Shown: positions 7,348 to 15,972, counted from the stretch's first letter. The stretch: DNA of 20,277 bases from Minisyncoccota bacterium (GCA_009694925.1 SIBX01000010.1:1-20277), one strand, 5' to 3'. A program made the numbers and translations. The notes: generated by a model not told the origin, from the sequence alone.

Positions 7348-8076
7348 TTAAAGTAAAAGCATAAACAATATTACAAAAGCCATTATTGAGAAAGAGATTG
7401 TGACATTTCTATAATTAACTCTTTCTCTAAAAACTAAGAAATAACTAATAATAATAGTTATCAAGCTTAAAAAATACGCAATAAATTCACCATTCACAAA
7501 TATTAACCTAGCAACAAAAAAGTATTCCGTTATTAATAGGGCTAATATAGAAGATTTTAAAAAGCCCGCCCTCAACCCACTTAAAATATTCCCCTCTTCA
7601 TCTCCTAGCCCCATAGCTCCCACAAAAAGAAATATTATGGATAAAAACAATACTGGCAATAAAACAAATAATTCCACCAATTGAAATCCATTAAATTCAA
7701 AAAGGGCATAAAAAAATATAAAATTTGCAAGAATATAATTCCACTCTTTTTTTTTCTCAAAATAGTTACTTTTCAAACCTAAGGATATAAAGAAGACTAT
7801 TGAAGCGGAAAAAGAAGAGACTAAAAAATTAATACCCTGGAAATGGAGCGCTGAAATAAAGCTCAAAATTAAGGAATATAAAAATGGAAAAAAGAAACGG
7901 AAAAATCCCTTTAATTCAAATCCATATAGAGAAATACTCATTAAAATAATAAGCAATTGCAGTAAAAAAGAACCACCACTTAAATGGAGTAGAAAAGCGG
8001 AAAGAAAAAACACTATCGACTTAGCGACTAATTGAAAGAACCGACCCCGAATAAGATACCTTAAGTTTGTCACCAT
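7348..8076 (-). CDS. Multi-pass membrane protein of unknown function
   Basis: A 242-residue, very hydrophobic protein with about seven predicted membrane segments (for example FFPFLYSLILSFISALHF, IFFYALFEFNGFQLVELFVL, LFLSIIFLFVGAMGLG, YFLSLITIIISYFLVF). A short loop reads GDEEGNILSGLRAG, the most polar and possibly the functional part. I do not recognise a family. The ATG at 8076 lies inside the 3' end of clpB in another frame, a 56-bp overlap. An AAGGGG stretch 11 bases before the ATG could act as ribosome-binding site, so the two genes are probably translated from one mRNA. A shorter product from an internal GTG around residue 21 is possible but would lose the basic leader (RYLIRGR) expected on the inside of the membrane. 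The gene's place in a heat-shock-type unit suggests, but does not prove, an envelope-stress link. Confidence 0.7.
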   Translation of the reverse strand: MVTNLRYLIRGRFFQLVAKSIVFFLSAFLLHLSGGSFLLQLLIILMSISLYGFELKGFFRFFFPFLYSLILSFISALHFQGINFLVSSFSASIVFFISLGLKSNYFEKKKEWNYILANFIFFYALFEFNGFQLVELFVLLPVLFLSIIFLFVGAMGLGDEEGNILSGLRAGFLKSSILALLITEYFFVARLIFVNGEFIAYFLSLITIIISYFLVFRERVNYRNVTISFSIMAFVILFMLLL

Positions 8077-10669
8077 TTTTTATTTCGCCCCTTAACATCT
8101 TATCCGACAATTGATTTAAGATGGTTTTTTCAACAAATCTTTTAATTGGCCTTGCTCCATATTCTGGATCAAAACCGTTATCAACTAAATATTTCTTCGT
8201 ATTAGCATCAAAAACAACCTTTATATTTCTTGACTCTAATTTCTTTCTCACGATTTCTAACTGCAAATCAACAATTTTTTCTATCACGGCCCTACTTAAT
8301 GGATTAAATATAATTACTTCGTCCAACCTATTCAAAAACTCTGGTCTAAAATTATCCTTTAACTCTCCAGATAACTTATTTCTGAAATCAGCCTCTTTTT
8401 CCGATCTTTCTTTCTCTAGATTAGAAGATGAACTCATTTCAAAACCAATTTTAGATATTTCTCTAAAATAAAAACTACCGACATTAGAAGTCATTATAAT
8501 AATTGTATTTTTAAAATTAACCGTCTTACCCTTAGAATCCGTCAATCTTCCATTATCCAACACCTGAAGTAATAAGTTTAGAACCTCTGGATGAGCTTTT
8601 TCTATTTCATCAAAAAGTATTAAATTATATGGCCTATGTCTTATGGCTTCAGTTAATTGTCCCCCATCTTCGTGACCAACATATCCAGGAGGAGAGCCAA
8701 CTAATCTGGATACTGAATGTTTTTCCATATATTCAGACATATCAACCCTGATCATCGCTCCATCATCATTGAACATAAACTCAGACAAAGCCTTAGCAAG
8801 CTCTGTTTTTCCTACTCCAGTAGGTCCCAAAAAGATAAAAGAACCCATTGGCCTATTTTCATCAGAAAGCCCTGCCCTAGAGCGCCTTAAGGCGCTTGAA
8901 ACAGCTTTAATAGCCTCATCTTGACCTATTACTCTAGATCTTAAAACATCTTCTATTTTAGATAACTTATCTGATTCCGACTCAAGCATTCTTGAAACTG
9001 GTATTCCTGTCCAACGAGATACAACCCCTGCAATATCTTCCTCATCCACCATTTCTTTTATGAAGTTTTTATCATCGTTTTTCTTTTTAGATGTTTTCTT
9101 TCCAAAATTCTTTTTTTCATAAGACTGATACTCCTTTTCTGCTTGAGGCAGGTTTCCATAAATTATTTCCGCAACCTTCTCTAAATTACCCGATCGTTCA
9201 GCAAGTTCTGCTTCTCTTTTAAGATCTTCTATCCTTCTTCTTAAATTGTGAAGATTCTCAAAAATCATTTTTTCTGCATGCCAAGAAGCCGAAACCTCAT
9301 CGTTTTTTTCTTTCAATGCCAAAATAGCTTTTTCAATTTCTTTAACCCTCTCTTTTCCCGAAGATTCTTTTGATAAAGCTGATTTTTCTATTTCTAATTT
9401 AGTAATCTCTTTTCTTATTTTTTCAATTTCCGATGGCGTGCTTTCTGATTCAAGTCTTCTTGCTGCTGCAGCCTCGTCAACTAAATCAACTGCCTTATCT
9501 GGCAAAAATCTATCAGTAATATATCTTGAAGACAAGTTTACTGCTGAAATTAAGGCTTCATCGCTAATGCGAAGTCCATGATGTATCTCATATTTTTCTT
9601 TTAATCCCCTAAGAATAGAAACTGCATCTTCATAAGATGGCTCATCAACCACGATTGGCTGAAATCTTCGCTCAAGCGCAGGATCTTTTTCAATATGTCT
9701 CTGATATTCTCTGGTAGTCGTTGCTCCTATTGCATGAAGCTCACCTCTTGCAAGTGGTGGCTTAAGCAAATTAGAAGCATCAAGCGCGCCTTCTGCCGCT
9801 CCTGCTCCCACAATCATATGAATTTCATCTATAAAAAGAATGAGTCTTCCCTGAGAAATTTGTATCTCTTTAATAAAAGCTTTCAATCTATCTTCAAATT
9901 CTCCTCTAAATTTAGTTCCTGCGATTAAACTTCCCAAATCAAGCATAATAATCTCTTTATTTTTAAGAGTTTCTGGAACATTTCCTTCAATTATTCTAGT
10001 GGCCAATCCCTCAACTATCGCTGTTTTCCCAACCCCAGGCTCCCCTATTAAAACAGGATTATTTTTTGTTCTTCTGGAAAGCACCTGCATTAATCTTCTC
10101 AATTCCTCTTCTCTTCCTATAACAGGATCTAGCTTTCCCTGTCGCGCTCGTTCGGTTAAATTAATTGCATATTTTTCTAAGACCTGAAATTTTGTCTCCG
10201 GAGTTTCGTCGGTTATTCTCATAGATCCTCTAAGTTGGGCTAAAATTCTTAATACTTGATCTCTTTTTAAAGAAAATCCTTCCAAAACAACTTTTGCTTG
10301 CGAAGGCGTATCTAGAATGGCCAATAAAAGATGCTCACAAGAAATAAATTCATCTTTCTGCGAAATTGCAATTTTACCCGCCTTGTCCAAGACCTGCATT
10401 AATTCTTGAGACAAATAAAGTTGACCGATAGAAGAAGCGGCAAATATTTTTGGCAATTTAGCCAATTCATCCTCAATTATTTTATACAGAGACTCAACAT
10501 TAACTCCAGTCTTTACTAATACAGGCTTAACCAAAGACTGTTCATCTGAAATTAAGCTTAATAAGAGGTGTAATGCCTTAAATTCTCCATGACTTCTCTG
10601 AGCCGCCAGATCCTGTGCATTTTGAAGAGCTTCCTGGGCTTTGATTGTAAATTTATTGAAATTTTTCAA
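8021..10669 (-). CDS. clpB: ClpB-type AAA+ disaggregase with a ClpC-like IGF loop
   Basis: An 882-residue Hsp100 chaperone that uses ATP to pull proteins out of aggregates. It shows an N-domain (1-145), AAA-1 with Walker A GEPGVGKT at 209-216 and Walker B LILFIDEIH, and a full-length coiled-coil M-domain (about 400-530, with AERSGNLEKVAEIIYGNLP as in ClpB). AAA-2 has Walker A GPTGVGKT at 615-622, LILFDEIEKAH, and sensor-2 GARPIKR. The long M-domain marks it as ClpB. Unlike ClpB, it carries an insertion with Ile-Gly-Phe at 741-743 just after MTSNVGS, where ClpA (IGL) and ClpC (VGF) carry the ClpP-docking loop. The start is a TTG at 10669, because an in-frame stop lies at 10688-10690 and no ATG fits; the N-terminus (KNFNKFTIKAQEAL) matches family starts. 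A CIRCE-like operator and consensus promoter lie just upstream. The end overlaps the membrane protein gene. Confidence 0.93.
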   Translation of the reverse strand: MKNFNKFTIKAQEALQNAQDLAAQRSHGEFKALHLLLSLISDEQSLVKPVLVKTGVNVESLYKIIEDELAKLPKIFAASSIGQLYLSQELMQVLDKAGKIAISQKDEFISCEHLLLAILDTPSQAKVVLEGFSLKRDQVLRILAQLRGSMRITDETPETKFQVLEKYAINLTERARQGKLDPVIGREEELRRLMQVLSRRTKNNPVLIGEPGVGKTAIVEGLATRIIEGNVPETLKNKEIIMLDLGSLIAGTKFRGEFEDRLKAFIKEIQISQGRLILFIDEIHMIVGAGAAEGALDASNLLKPPLARGELHAIGATTTREYQRHIEKDPALERRFQPIVVDEPSYEDAVSILRGLKEKYEIHHGLRISDEALISAVNLSSRYITDRFLPDKAVDLVDEAAAARRLESESTPSEIEKIRKEITKLEIEKSALSKESSGKERVKEIEKAILALKEKNDEVSASWHAEKMIFENLHNLRRRIEDLKREAELAERSGNLEKVAEIIYGNLPQAEKEYQSYEKKNFGKKTSKKKNDDKNFIKEMVDEEDIAGVVSRWTGIPVSRMLESESDKLSKIEDVLRSRVIGQDEAIKAVSSALRRSRAGLSDENRPMGSFIFLGPTGVGKTELAKALSEFMFNDDGAMIRVDMSEYMEKHSVSRLVGSPPGYVGHEDGGQLTEAIRHRPYNLILFDEIEKAHPEVLNLLLQVLDNGRLTDSKGKTVNFKNTIIIMTSNVGSFYFREISKIGFEMSSSSNLEKERSEKEADFRNKLSGELKDNFRPEFLNRLDEVIIFNPLSRAVIEKIVDLQLEIVRKKLESRNIKVVFDANTKKYLVDNGFDPEYGARPIKRFVEKTILNQLSDKMLRGEIKNGDKLKVSYSGSVLSISR

Positions 10670-10707
10670 AATTTTGATATTTGATTTTTAATTTTTGATT
10701 TACCTAC

Positions 10708-10745
10708 ATTATTGGCGATTAGCAATCTTATGTCAAGATTGCTAA
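10708..10745 (-). promoter_or_regulatory. CIRCE operator (HrcA site) overlapping the clpB promoter
   Basis: The inverted repeat TTAGCAATC (10719-10727) - N9 - GATTGCTAA (10737-10745) fits the CIRCE layout TTAGCACTC-N9-GAGTGCTAA with one change per arm and exact 9-bp spacing. On the minus strand the -35 box TTGACA (10736-10731) lies inside the N9, with a 17-bp spacer to the -10 box AATAAT (10713-10708). A bound HrcA dimer would cover the -35, so clpB should be repressed in normal conditions and released on heat or protein stress. Predicted start is near 10701, about 30 bases before the TTG codon. Confidence 0.85.
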
Positions 10746-10773
10746 TACTAAAGCATTATTAACGATTAAAAAC

Positions 10774-10806
10774 AAAAACTCCTCCGCTTAAGGCGGAGGA
10801 GTTTTC
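10774..10806 (-). terminator. Rho-independent terminator after hppA
   Basis: Perfect 10-bp stem ACTCCTCCGC (10778-10787) / GCGGAGGAGT (10793-10802), loop TTAAG, flanked by A and T runs. On the minus strand it is followed by T5-G-T5. It lies 8 bp after the hppA stop codon and isolates clpB from hppA transcription. Confidence 0.9.
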
Positions 10807-10813
10807 TAAAATC

Positions 10814-12781
10814 TTATAATATAAACGGAATAATAAGCAAAGCCACAATGTTTATAACCTTAATTAAAGGATTAATTGCCGGCCCAGCCGTATCCTTATA
10901 AGGATCTCCAACGGTGTCGCCAGTCACAGCTGCCTTATGCCAATCACTTCCCTTTCCGCCAGCGCTTTCAATATATTTTTTAGCATTGTCCCAAGCCGCT
11001 CCGCCAGTTGTCATAGAAATTCCTAAAAACAATCCGGAAGTCATACTTCCGATTAAAAATCCTGCCAGGGCTTCTGCGCCAATAAAAAATCCAACAATAA
11101 GAACTGATACAATTGGAATAATTGCTGGCATTATCATTTTTTTCAAAGCCGCTTTCGTAACGATATCAACTGCTGCGCCATAATCTGGTTTTCCGGTTCC
11201 TTCCATAATTCCCTTAATTTCTCTGAATTGTCTTCTCACTTCTTCAACTACGGCGCTTGCCGCAAGCCCTACAGCTTTCATCGCATATGAAGAGAATAAA
11301 AATGGAATCGTTCCTCCCAAGATAAGCCCGATTAATACTTTAGGATTATCTAATCCCAAATCAAAATCTGGAATTATTTTAAAAATCTCTGAAGTATAAA
11401 CAGAGAATAATGCCAAACTCCCCAGTCCAGCGGAGGCAATTGCATATCCTTTAGTAACGGCTTTTGTGGTGTTTCCAACGGCATCTAATGCATCAGTAAT
11501 TTTTCTGACTTCAGCTGGCGCTCCTGCCATCTCGGCAATTCCTCCAGCATTATCAGTAATAGGACCAAAAGAATCTATTGCAATAACCATTCCTGCAACC
11601 GACAACATTGAAACAGTCGCTATTGCAATTCCAATCAATCCATAAATCCAATAACTGAAAAATATTCCCAAAACGATAACTAAGATTGGTAAAAATACTG
11701 ATTCCTGACCCACAGACAAGCCCATAATAACATTTGTTCCATGGCCAGATTTTGAAGCCTCGGCAATAGACTTAACTGGTCTGAATTTTTTTGCAGTGTA
11801 ATAATCTGTAATTAAAACCATCAAAATAGTAACTGCAAGTCCAACCACTGAACTCCAAAATATCATCATTCCTTCTCCGCCTTCAAGATCTTTAAAAGCA
11901 ATATAGAAAAATATTAAAGAAAATATAATTGTCGCAGCAAATCCTTTATATAAGGCTCCCATTATGTTTCCTGATTTTCCAAGTTTTACAAAGAATGATC
12001 CCAAAATTGACGAAACAATTGCCAATCCTCCGATAATAAGCGGAACAAAAACCGCAGTTCCAACCTCTCCAGTTACAGCCGCAATTAAAAGCATAGCCGC
12101 AGAAAGAGTGACTGCATAAGTTTCAAATAAGTCTGCCGCCATTCCAGCACAGTCTCCGACGTTGTCTCCAACGTTGTCAGCGATTACGGCTGGATTTCTA
12201 ATGTCGTCCTCTGGAATATCTTTCTCAACTTTACCCACCAAGTCCGCTCCGACATCGGCTGCTTTAGTATAAATTCCTCCTCCTAATCTTGCGAAAATTG
12301 AAATTAAGCTCGCTCCAAATCCCAAGCCTACCAATGCATTAATGTCTTTCGTAATATAAACAAATCCAGCCACAGCCAAAAGTCCTAAAGCTACAACTAA
12401 AAATCCCGTCACCGATCCGGCCTTAAAAGCTAAAGAAAGCGCTGCACCCATTCCTTTCTCGGCTGCCTTTGCAGTTTTAGAATTAGATTTTACAGCCACT
12501 TTCATTCCCAAATATCCGGCCAAGGCTGAAGCTCCCCCTCCGATTAAAAATCCTATAGCCATAACTGAACCTAAGTATATATAAATTAAAATTCCTAAAA
12601 TAACAGCAACTATTGCGATGGTTTTATACTGCCTCTTTAAATAAGCAGAAGATCCTTCTTGGATTGCTTTGGAAATTTCTTCCATTTTATCGCTTCCTTT
12701 TGGCTGTCTCTTAAGCCAAAAAGCAATATAAGCACTCCATAAAACAGCAATTATTATCGGTCCAAATATTAGATATTCCAT
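10814..12781 (-). CDS. hppA: Membrane-bound proton-translocating pyrophosphatase, K+-independent type
   Basis: A 655-residue integral membrane enzyme that couples hydrolysis of pyrophosphate to ion pumping across the cytoplasmic membrane. The pyrophosphate-binding signature DVGADLVGKVE is at 176-186, followed by NPAVIADNVGDNVGDCAGMAAD. The second catalytic block WDNAKKYIE and GDTVGDPYKDTAGPAINP closes the protein. Lys440 in GNTTKAVTKG marks the K+-independent subfamily (K+-dependent enzymes have Ala there), which in characterised members pumps protons. Length and hydrophobic pattern fit the usual ~16 membrane helices. It follows nusA by 43 bp with no terminator between, so they are probably cotranscribed. 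For a fermentative cell with small energy yield, it would recover energy from pyrophosphate made in biosynthesis. No strong Shine-Dalgarno site is seen (GGTGG lies about 15 bases before the ATG). Confidence 0.96.
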   Translation of the reverse strand: MEYLIFGPIIIAVLWSAYIAFWLKRQPKGSDKMEEISKAIQEGSSAYLKRQYKTIAIVAVILGILIYIYLGSVMAIGFLIGGGASALAGYLGMKVAVKSNSKTAKAAEKGMGAALSLAFKAGSVTGFLVVALGLLAVAGFVYITKDINALVGLGFGASLISIFARLGGGIYTKAADVGADLVGKVEKDIPEDDIRNPAVIADNVGDNVGDCAGMAADLFETYAVTLSAAMLLIAAVTGEVGTAVFVPLIIGGLAIVSSILGSFFVKLGKSGNIMGALYKGFAATIIFSLIFFYIAFKDLEGGEGMMIFWSSVVGLAVTILMVLITDYYTAKKFRPVKSIAEASKSGHGTNVIMGLSVGQESVFLPILVIVLGIFFSYWIYGLIGIAIATVSMLSVAGMVIAIDSFGPITDNAGGIAEMAGAPAEVRKITDALDAVGNTTKAVTKGYAIASAGLGSLALFSVYTSEIFKIIPDFDLGLDNPKVLIGLILGGTIPFLFSSYAMKAVGLAASAVVEEVRRQFREIKGIMEGTGKPDYGAAVDIVTKAALKKMIMPAIIPIVSVLIVGFFIGAEALAGFLIGSMTSGLFLGISMTTGGAAWDNAKKYIESAGGKGSDWHKAAVTGDTVGDPYKDTAGPAINPLIKVINIVALLIIPFIL

Positions 12782-12824
12782 ATGTTTGATATTTTTCCAC
12801 CAGCTGACGGATTAATTTTAATTA

Positions 12825-14027
12825 TTATTCGCTTTTTTCATTTTCCGTTTCACTTTTCACTATTTTCACTTCCTCAACTGACGCTTCGGCAACTCCCCCA
12901 ATTTGAGCTTCTTCTGGCTTAGCTTCGCTCCTAACATCAATTTTCCAACCAGTAAGCTTTGCAGCTAAACGAACATTCTGTCCACCGCGACCAATTGCCA
13001 AACTTAGCTCATTATCAGCAATCACCACCTTAGCTTCTCTATTGGGAAGAATTTCTATTGACTTAGGCTTAGCTGGCGACAAAGAATTCATAATTAACCT
13101 AGATGGATCTTCAGACCATTCAATAATATCTATTTTTTCCTGTCCCAATTCAGAAGAAACGGCCATTACTCTAGCTCCACGCTGACCAACACAAGCTCCA
13201 ACAGGATCTAATGTGTCAGACTTAGCATAGACGGCTATTTTTGTTCTGCTTCCCTCTTCTCTGGCAACAGCTTTTATCTCAACCGATCCATCGTTTATCT
13301 CTGGGACTTCTAAGGCAAAAAGTTTAGTCACAAACTTTGGATGGCTTCTTGAAAGAATTATTCCCGGACCTCTTCCATCGGTGTTAATTGTTAAGACTAA
13401 AAATTTAAATCTGTCGCCCACATTATATCTTTCAAATCTTATTCCTTCTCCCGGAAACATCACGCCGATTGCGCGACCAAGATCAATATAAACATTACCC
13501 CTCTCAATTCTTTGAATAGTTCCAGAAACAATCTCTCCTTCTCTATTTTTAAATTCTGAAGTAATAGACTCTCTTTCTGCATCTCGTAATTTTTGCAAAA
13601 TAACCTGTTTTGCAGTTTGAGCCGCGATTCTTCCAAAATCATCCATAGTTTCTAATGGAAATTCTAATTCCTCGCCAACGGCAATATTCTTTTTTATTTC
13701 CTTAGCTTCGTCTAAAAATATATGTTTATCTGAATTATATTTGGGAAGTATGGTCGTATCTGACAAATCAACCTCAATTAGCTCCTCTTCTCCTTCCTTA
13801 GAAATTCTTACAGTGGTTTCGTCGACAACCACCTTAACTTGAACAAATTTAAGATCGCCAGATTTTAAATCAAATTTTGCTTTGATTATTTCTCCTTTTT
13901 TATCATATTCCTTTTTATAGGCAGCTGCTATAGATTGCTCTATTGCCTCTAATATTTTTTTTGCATCTATTCCCTTTTCTTGAGCAAGTTGTTCAATTGC
14001 CCTTCTTAAATTTTTTAAATCTATCAT
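12825..14027 (-). CDS. nusA: Transcription termination/antitermination factor NusA
   Basis: A 400-residue NusA. It binds RNA polymerase and nascent RNA and modulates pausing, termination and antitermination. Residues 1-125 are the polymerase-binding N-domain (IEQLAQEKGIDAKKILEAIE, AAYKKEY). The S1 domain is about 135-200 (GEIVSGTIQRIERGNVYIDLG), then KH1 (DPVGACVGQRGARVMAVSSEL) and KH2 (LSLAIGRGGQNVRLAAKLTGW). A short acidic tail (EEVKIVKSETENEKSE) ends the protein; the C-terminal repeats of proteobacterial NusA are absent, as in many other phyla. The usual partner genes rimP and infB are not adjacent; it sits between recA and hppA. A promoter directly before the ATG would give a leaderless mRNA. 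Confidence 0.96.
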   Translation of the reverse strand: MIDLKNLRRAIEQLAQEKGIDAKKILEAIEQSIAAAYKKEYDKKGEIIKAKFDLKSGDLKFVQVKVVVDETTVRISKEGEEELIEVDLSDTTILPKYNSDKHIFLDEAKEIKKNIAVGEELEFPLETMDDFGRIAAQTAKQVILQKLRDAERESITSEFKNREGEIVSGTIQRIERGNVYIDLGRAIGVMFPGEGIRFERYNVGDRFKFLVLTINTDGRGPGIILSRSHPKFVTKLFALEVPEINDGSVEIKAVAREEGSRTKIAVYAKSDTLDPVGACVGQRGARVMAVSSELGQEKIDIIEWSEDPSRLIMNSLSPAKPKSIEILPNREAKVVIADNELSLAIGRGGQNVRLAAKLTGWKIDVRSEAKPEEAQIGGVAEASVEEVKIVKSETENEKSE

Positions 14028-14034
14028 TTTTTTA

Positions 14035-14062
14035 TTTATAACATAACCCTAATGAATAACAA
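14035..14062 (-). promoter_or_regulatory. nusA promoter, probably leaderless
   Basis: Minus strand: TTGTTA (14062-14057), 16-bp spacer, TATAAA (14040-14035), then T and six A before the ATG at 14027. The usual -10 to start distance puts the first base at about 14028. It lies just downstream of the recA terminator, so nusA needs its own promoter. Confidence 0.45.
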
Positions 14063-14066
14063 AGTT

Positions 14067-14098
14067 AAAATTTTAGCCACCTCGACGGGTGGCTAAAA
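14067..14098 (-). terminator. Rho-independent terminator after recA
   Basis: Perfect 11-bp stem TTTTAGCCACC (14071-14081) / GGTGGCTAAAA (14088-14098) with a 6-base loop; on the minus strand the stem ends in a T run continuing TTAAC. It lies 34 bp after the recA stop. Confidence 0.8.
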
Positions 14099-14131
14099 CA
14101 GCATTCAACTTATATAAAAATCATATCAAAA

Positions 14132-15196
14132 TTAGTCCTCCTGGTCAACTGTCATCCCCGGATTAGCATTTGCAACCTCTTTCGTCACTTTCTCCATTTC
14201 GGCAAGCATTTTCTTATCTTCCACAAGTTTTTGCTTAGAAGCCTCCATTCCAACTCCCATTTTTTCCCCTTTAAAAGAATACGTCATTCCACTTTTTGTG
14301 ACAGTTCCATATTTTAATGCCGCAGTTAACACATCTGACTCATAAGAAATTCCAGAACCATAAGAAACATCAAATTCTGCAACTCTAAATGGTGGAGCAA
14401 CCTTGTTTTTAACAACCTTAGCCTTAACTCTATTGCCAACTATCTCGTCCCCCTTTTTAATTTGGGCCGTTTTTCTTATATCAATTCTTACAGATGAATA
14501 AAATCTTAAAGCTCTTCCTCCTGGAGTTGTTTCAGGATTACCAAACATTACCCCTATTTGCATTCTTATCTGATTTATAAAAATTATCAAAGTTTTGGAC
14601 TTTGAAGATATTGCGGTTAATTTTCTTAAAGCCTGGCTCATTAATCTTGCTTGAAGTCCAATAAACTGAGCTCCCATTTCCCCCTCTATTTCCGCTTTTG
14701 GAGTAAGTGCTGCCACCGAATCCACCACCACCACGTCAATAATTTCACTTCTAACTAAACTTTCTAAAATATTAAGAGCTTCTTCTCCGTTGTCTGGTTG
14801 AGAAATTAAAAGCTCTCTCGTTTTAACTCCAAGTTTTTCAGCATAGTCTGGGTCTAAAGCATGTTCGGCATCTATAAAAGCTGCTTTTCCTCCCATTTTT
14901 TGAGCTTGAGCAACAACGTTTAGTGCCAGAGTTGTTTTTCCAGAACTTTCTGGTCCGAAAACTTCAACAATTCTGCCCTTTGGAAAACCACCAACGCCCA
15001 GTGCAAGATCAAGAGAAAAAGAACCACTTGGAATTACCTCAACATTTATTCTTTTAGTATCTCCAAGCTTCATTATGGAGCCCTCTCCAAATCTATCCTG
15101 AAGAGCCTCTAGCAATTTATCAACATCTTTAAAATGCCCTTCCGCTCTTTTTTCTTCCTTAGTTTTTTCTGGTTCCTTATTTTTTTTAAAAGCCAT
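14132..15196 (-). CDS. recA: Recombinase RecA
   Basis: A 354-residue RecA, the ATP-dependent strand-exchange protein of homologous recombination and the coprotease of SOS induction. Walker A GPESSGKT is at 81-88, followed by AAFIDAEHALDPDYAEKLGV, the IIDVVVVDSVAALTPKAE Walker B region, the L1/L2 DNA-binding loops (EIEGEMGAQ, GVMFGNPETTPGGRALRFYSS) and the INQIR motif. A lysine/glutamate-rich extension of about 15 residues precedes the usual N-terminal helix. It follows the RodZ-like gene by 34 bp with no terminator, so it is probably transcribed from that gene's promoter; no LexA-type operator was recognised. Its own terminator lies downstream. Confidence 0.98.
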   Translation of the reverse strand: MAFKKNKEPEKTKEEKRAEGHFKDVDKLLEALQDRFGEGSIMKLGDTKRINVEVIPSGSFSLDLALGVGGFPKGRIVEVFGPESSGKTTLALNVVAQAQKMGGKAAFIDAEHALDPDYAEKLGVKTRELLISQPDNGEEALNILESLVRSEIIDVVVVDSVAALTPKAEIEGEMGAQFIGLQARLMSQALRKLTAISSKSKTLIIFINQIRMQIGVMFGNPETTPGGRALRFYSSVRIDIRKTAQIKKGDEIVGNRVKAKVVKNKVAPPFRVAEFDVSYGSGISYESDVLTAALKYGTVTKSGMTYSFKGEKMGVGMEASKQKLVEDKKMLAEMEKVTKEVANANPGMTVDQED

Positions 15197-15230
15197 ATTT
15201 TTATTTAATGATTAATTGGACGATTTCATT

Positions 15231-15914
15231 CTACTGATTAGTATTTATTTTATCATCATTTATAGACTCCTCTTCCACAATATCAGATATCGGCTCATAG
15301 ATTATTTCTCTTTCTAAAACCTTTTCACTTCCAAAAAGCTTTTTTGCCGACACCTTAAGCATATTAATACCGGAATTAAGTTCAATTTTCTTTGAAAATC
15401 CACCGTCTTCGTCAACCAATACCTCTTCATTATCAATTAATACCTTAGCTTCAGGATTTGTTTTGCCTAAAACCAAAAAAGTACTGGTTGAAATTGTTAA
15501 ACTATTATCTGAAAAATTTATAAGCGCCAATTCAACGGACTTAAAATGATTAAAAGCTTGAACGCTGAAATAAAGAATAATAAGCAATACTAGAGAGAAA
15601 ATTGAAAGTGATTTGATGTTTATGGTTTTTATGGCAAATCTATTTCTTGGGAGTTCATCTAAAACACCTGATTGTCTTAATTCTAAAGTATCTTTATAAA
15701 CACCCCACAACTCCTCAAACTCAACACCCAAAAATTTGGCCAAAGTTACAACATACCCCCTTACATATGGAAGTGCTGGAAGATTTTTATGATCCCCAGA
15801 AAAAATAGCGTCCAAAAATCTTGGAGAGATTCCTGTTTGGGATTTGAGTCTTGCCAAGTCTAATCCCTTTTCAGATAGCTTTTCACCTAACAAATCTTGG
15901 AGAGATTTTTCCAT
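15231..15914 (-). CDS. RodZ-like membrane protein with cytoplasmic helix-turn-helix domain
   Basis: A 227-residue single-pass protein. Residues 5-70 form an HTH_25/XRE-type domain (LGEKLSEKGLDLARLKSQTGIS, then PYVRGYVVTLAKFLGVEFEELW) with the ALPYVRGYV motif typical of RodZ. In RodZ this domain binds MreB rather than DNA. One membrane helix lies at 102-121 (SLSIFSLVLLIILYFSVQAF), followed by an extracytoplasmic Ig-like beta domain (about 140-210, ending INMLKVSAKKLFGSEKVLEREIIYEP) and an acidic tail. The layout N-in HTH, TM, beta domain equals RodZ, a cell-shape factor, but no mreB is visible here. It lies between ftsK and recA and probably heads a two-gene unit with recA. The ATG at 15914 sits about 5 bases after the predicted transcription start. 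Confidence 0.85.
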   Translation of the reverse strand: MEKSLQDLLGEKLSEKGLDLARLKSQTGISPRFLDAIFSGDHKNLPALPYVRGYVVTLAKFLGVEFEELWGVYKDTLELRQSGVLDELPRNRFAIKTINIKSLSIFSLVLLIILYFSVQAFNHFKSVELALINFSDNSLTISTSTFLVLGKTNPEAKVLIDNEEVLVDEDGGFSKKIELNSGINMLKVSAKKLFGSEKVLEREIIYEPISDIVEEESINDDKINTNQ

Positions 15915-15925
15915 GCCTTTCTAGC

Positions 15926-15954
15926 ATTCTAATTACGATTAAAGAATAAGGCAA
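15926..15954 (-). promoter_or_regulatory. Promoter of the rodZ-like/recA unit
   Basis: Minus strand: -35 TTGCCT (15954-15949), 17-bp spacer, -10 TAGAAT (15931-15926). The predicted start lies near 15919, leaving only about five bases before the ATG. The -35 is part of TTGCCTTATT (15954-15945), the same 10-mer variant found in the HTH gene at 6605-7267, so that protein might act here. Confidence 0.5.
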
Positions 15955-15972
15955 GCGCAATTTTTATTTTAG

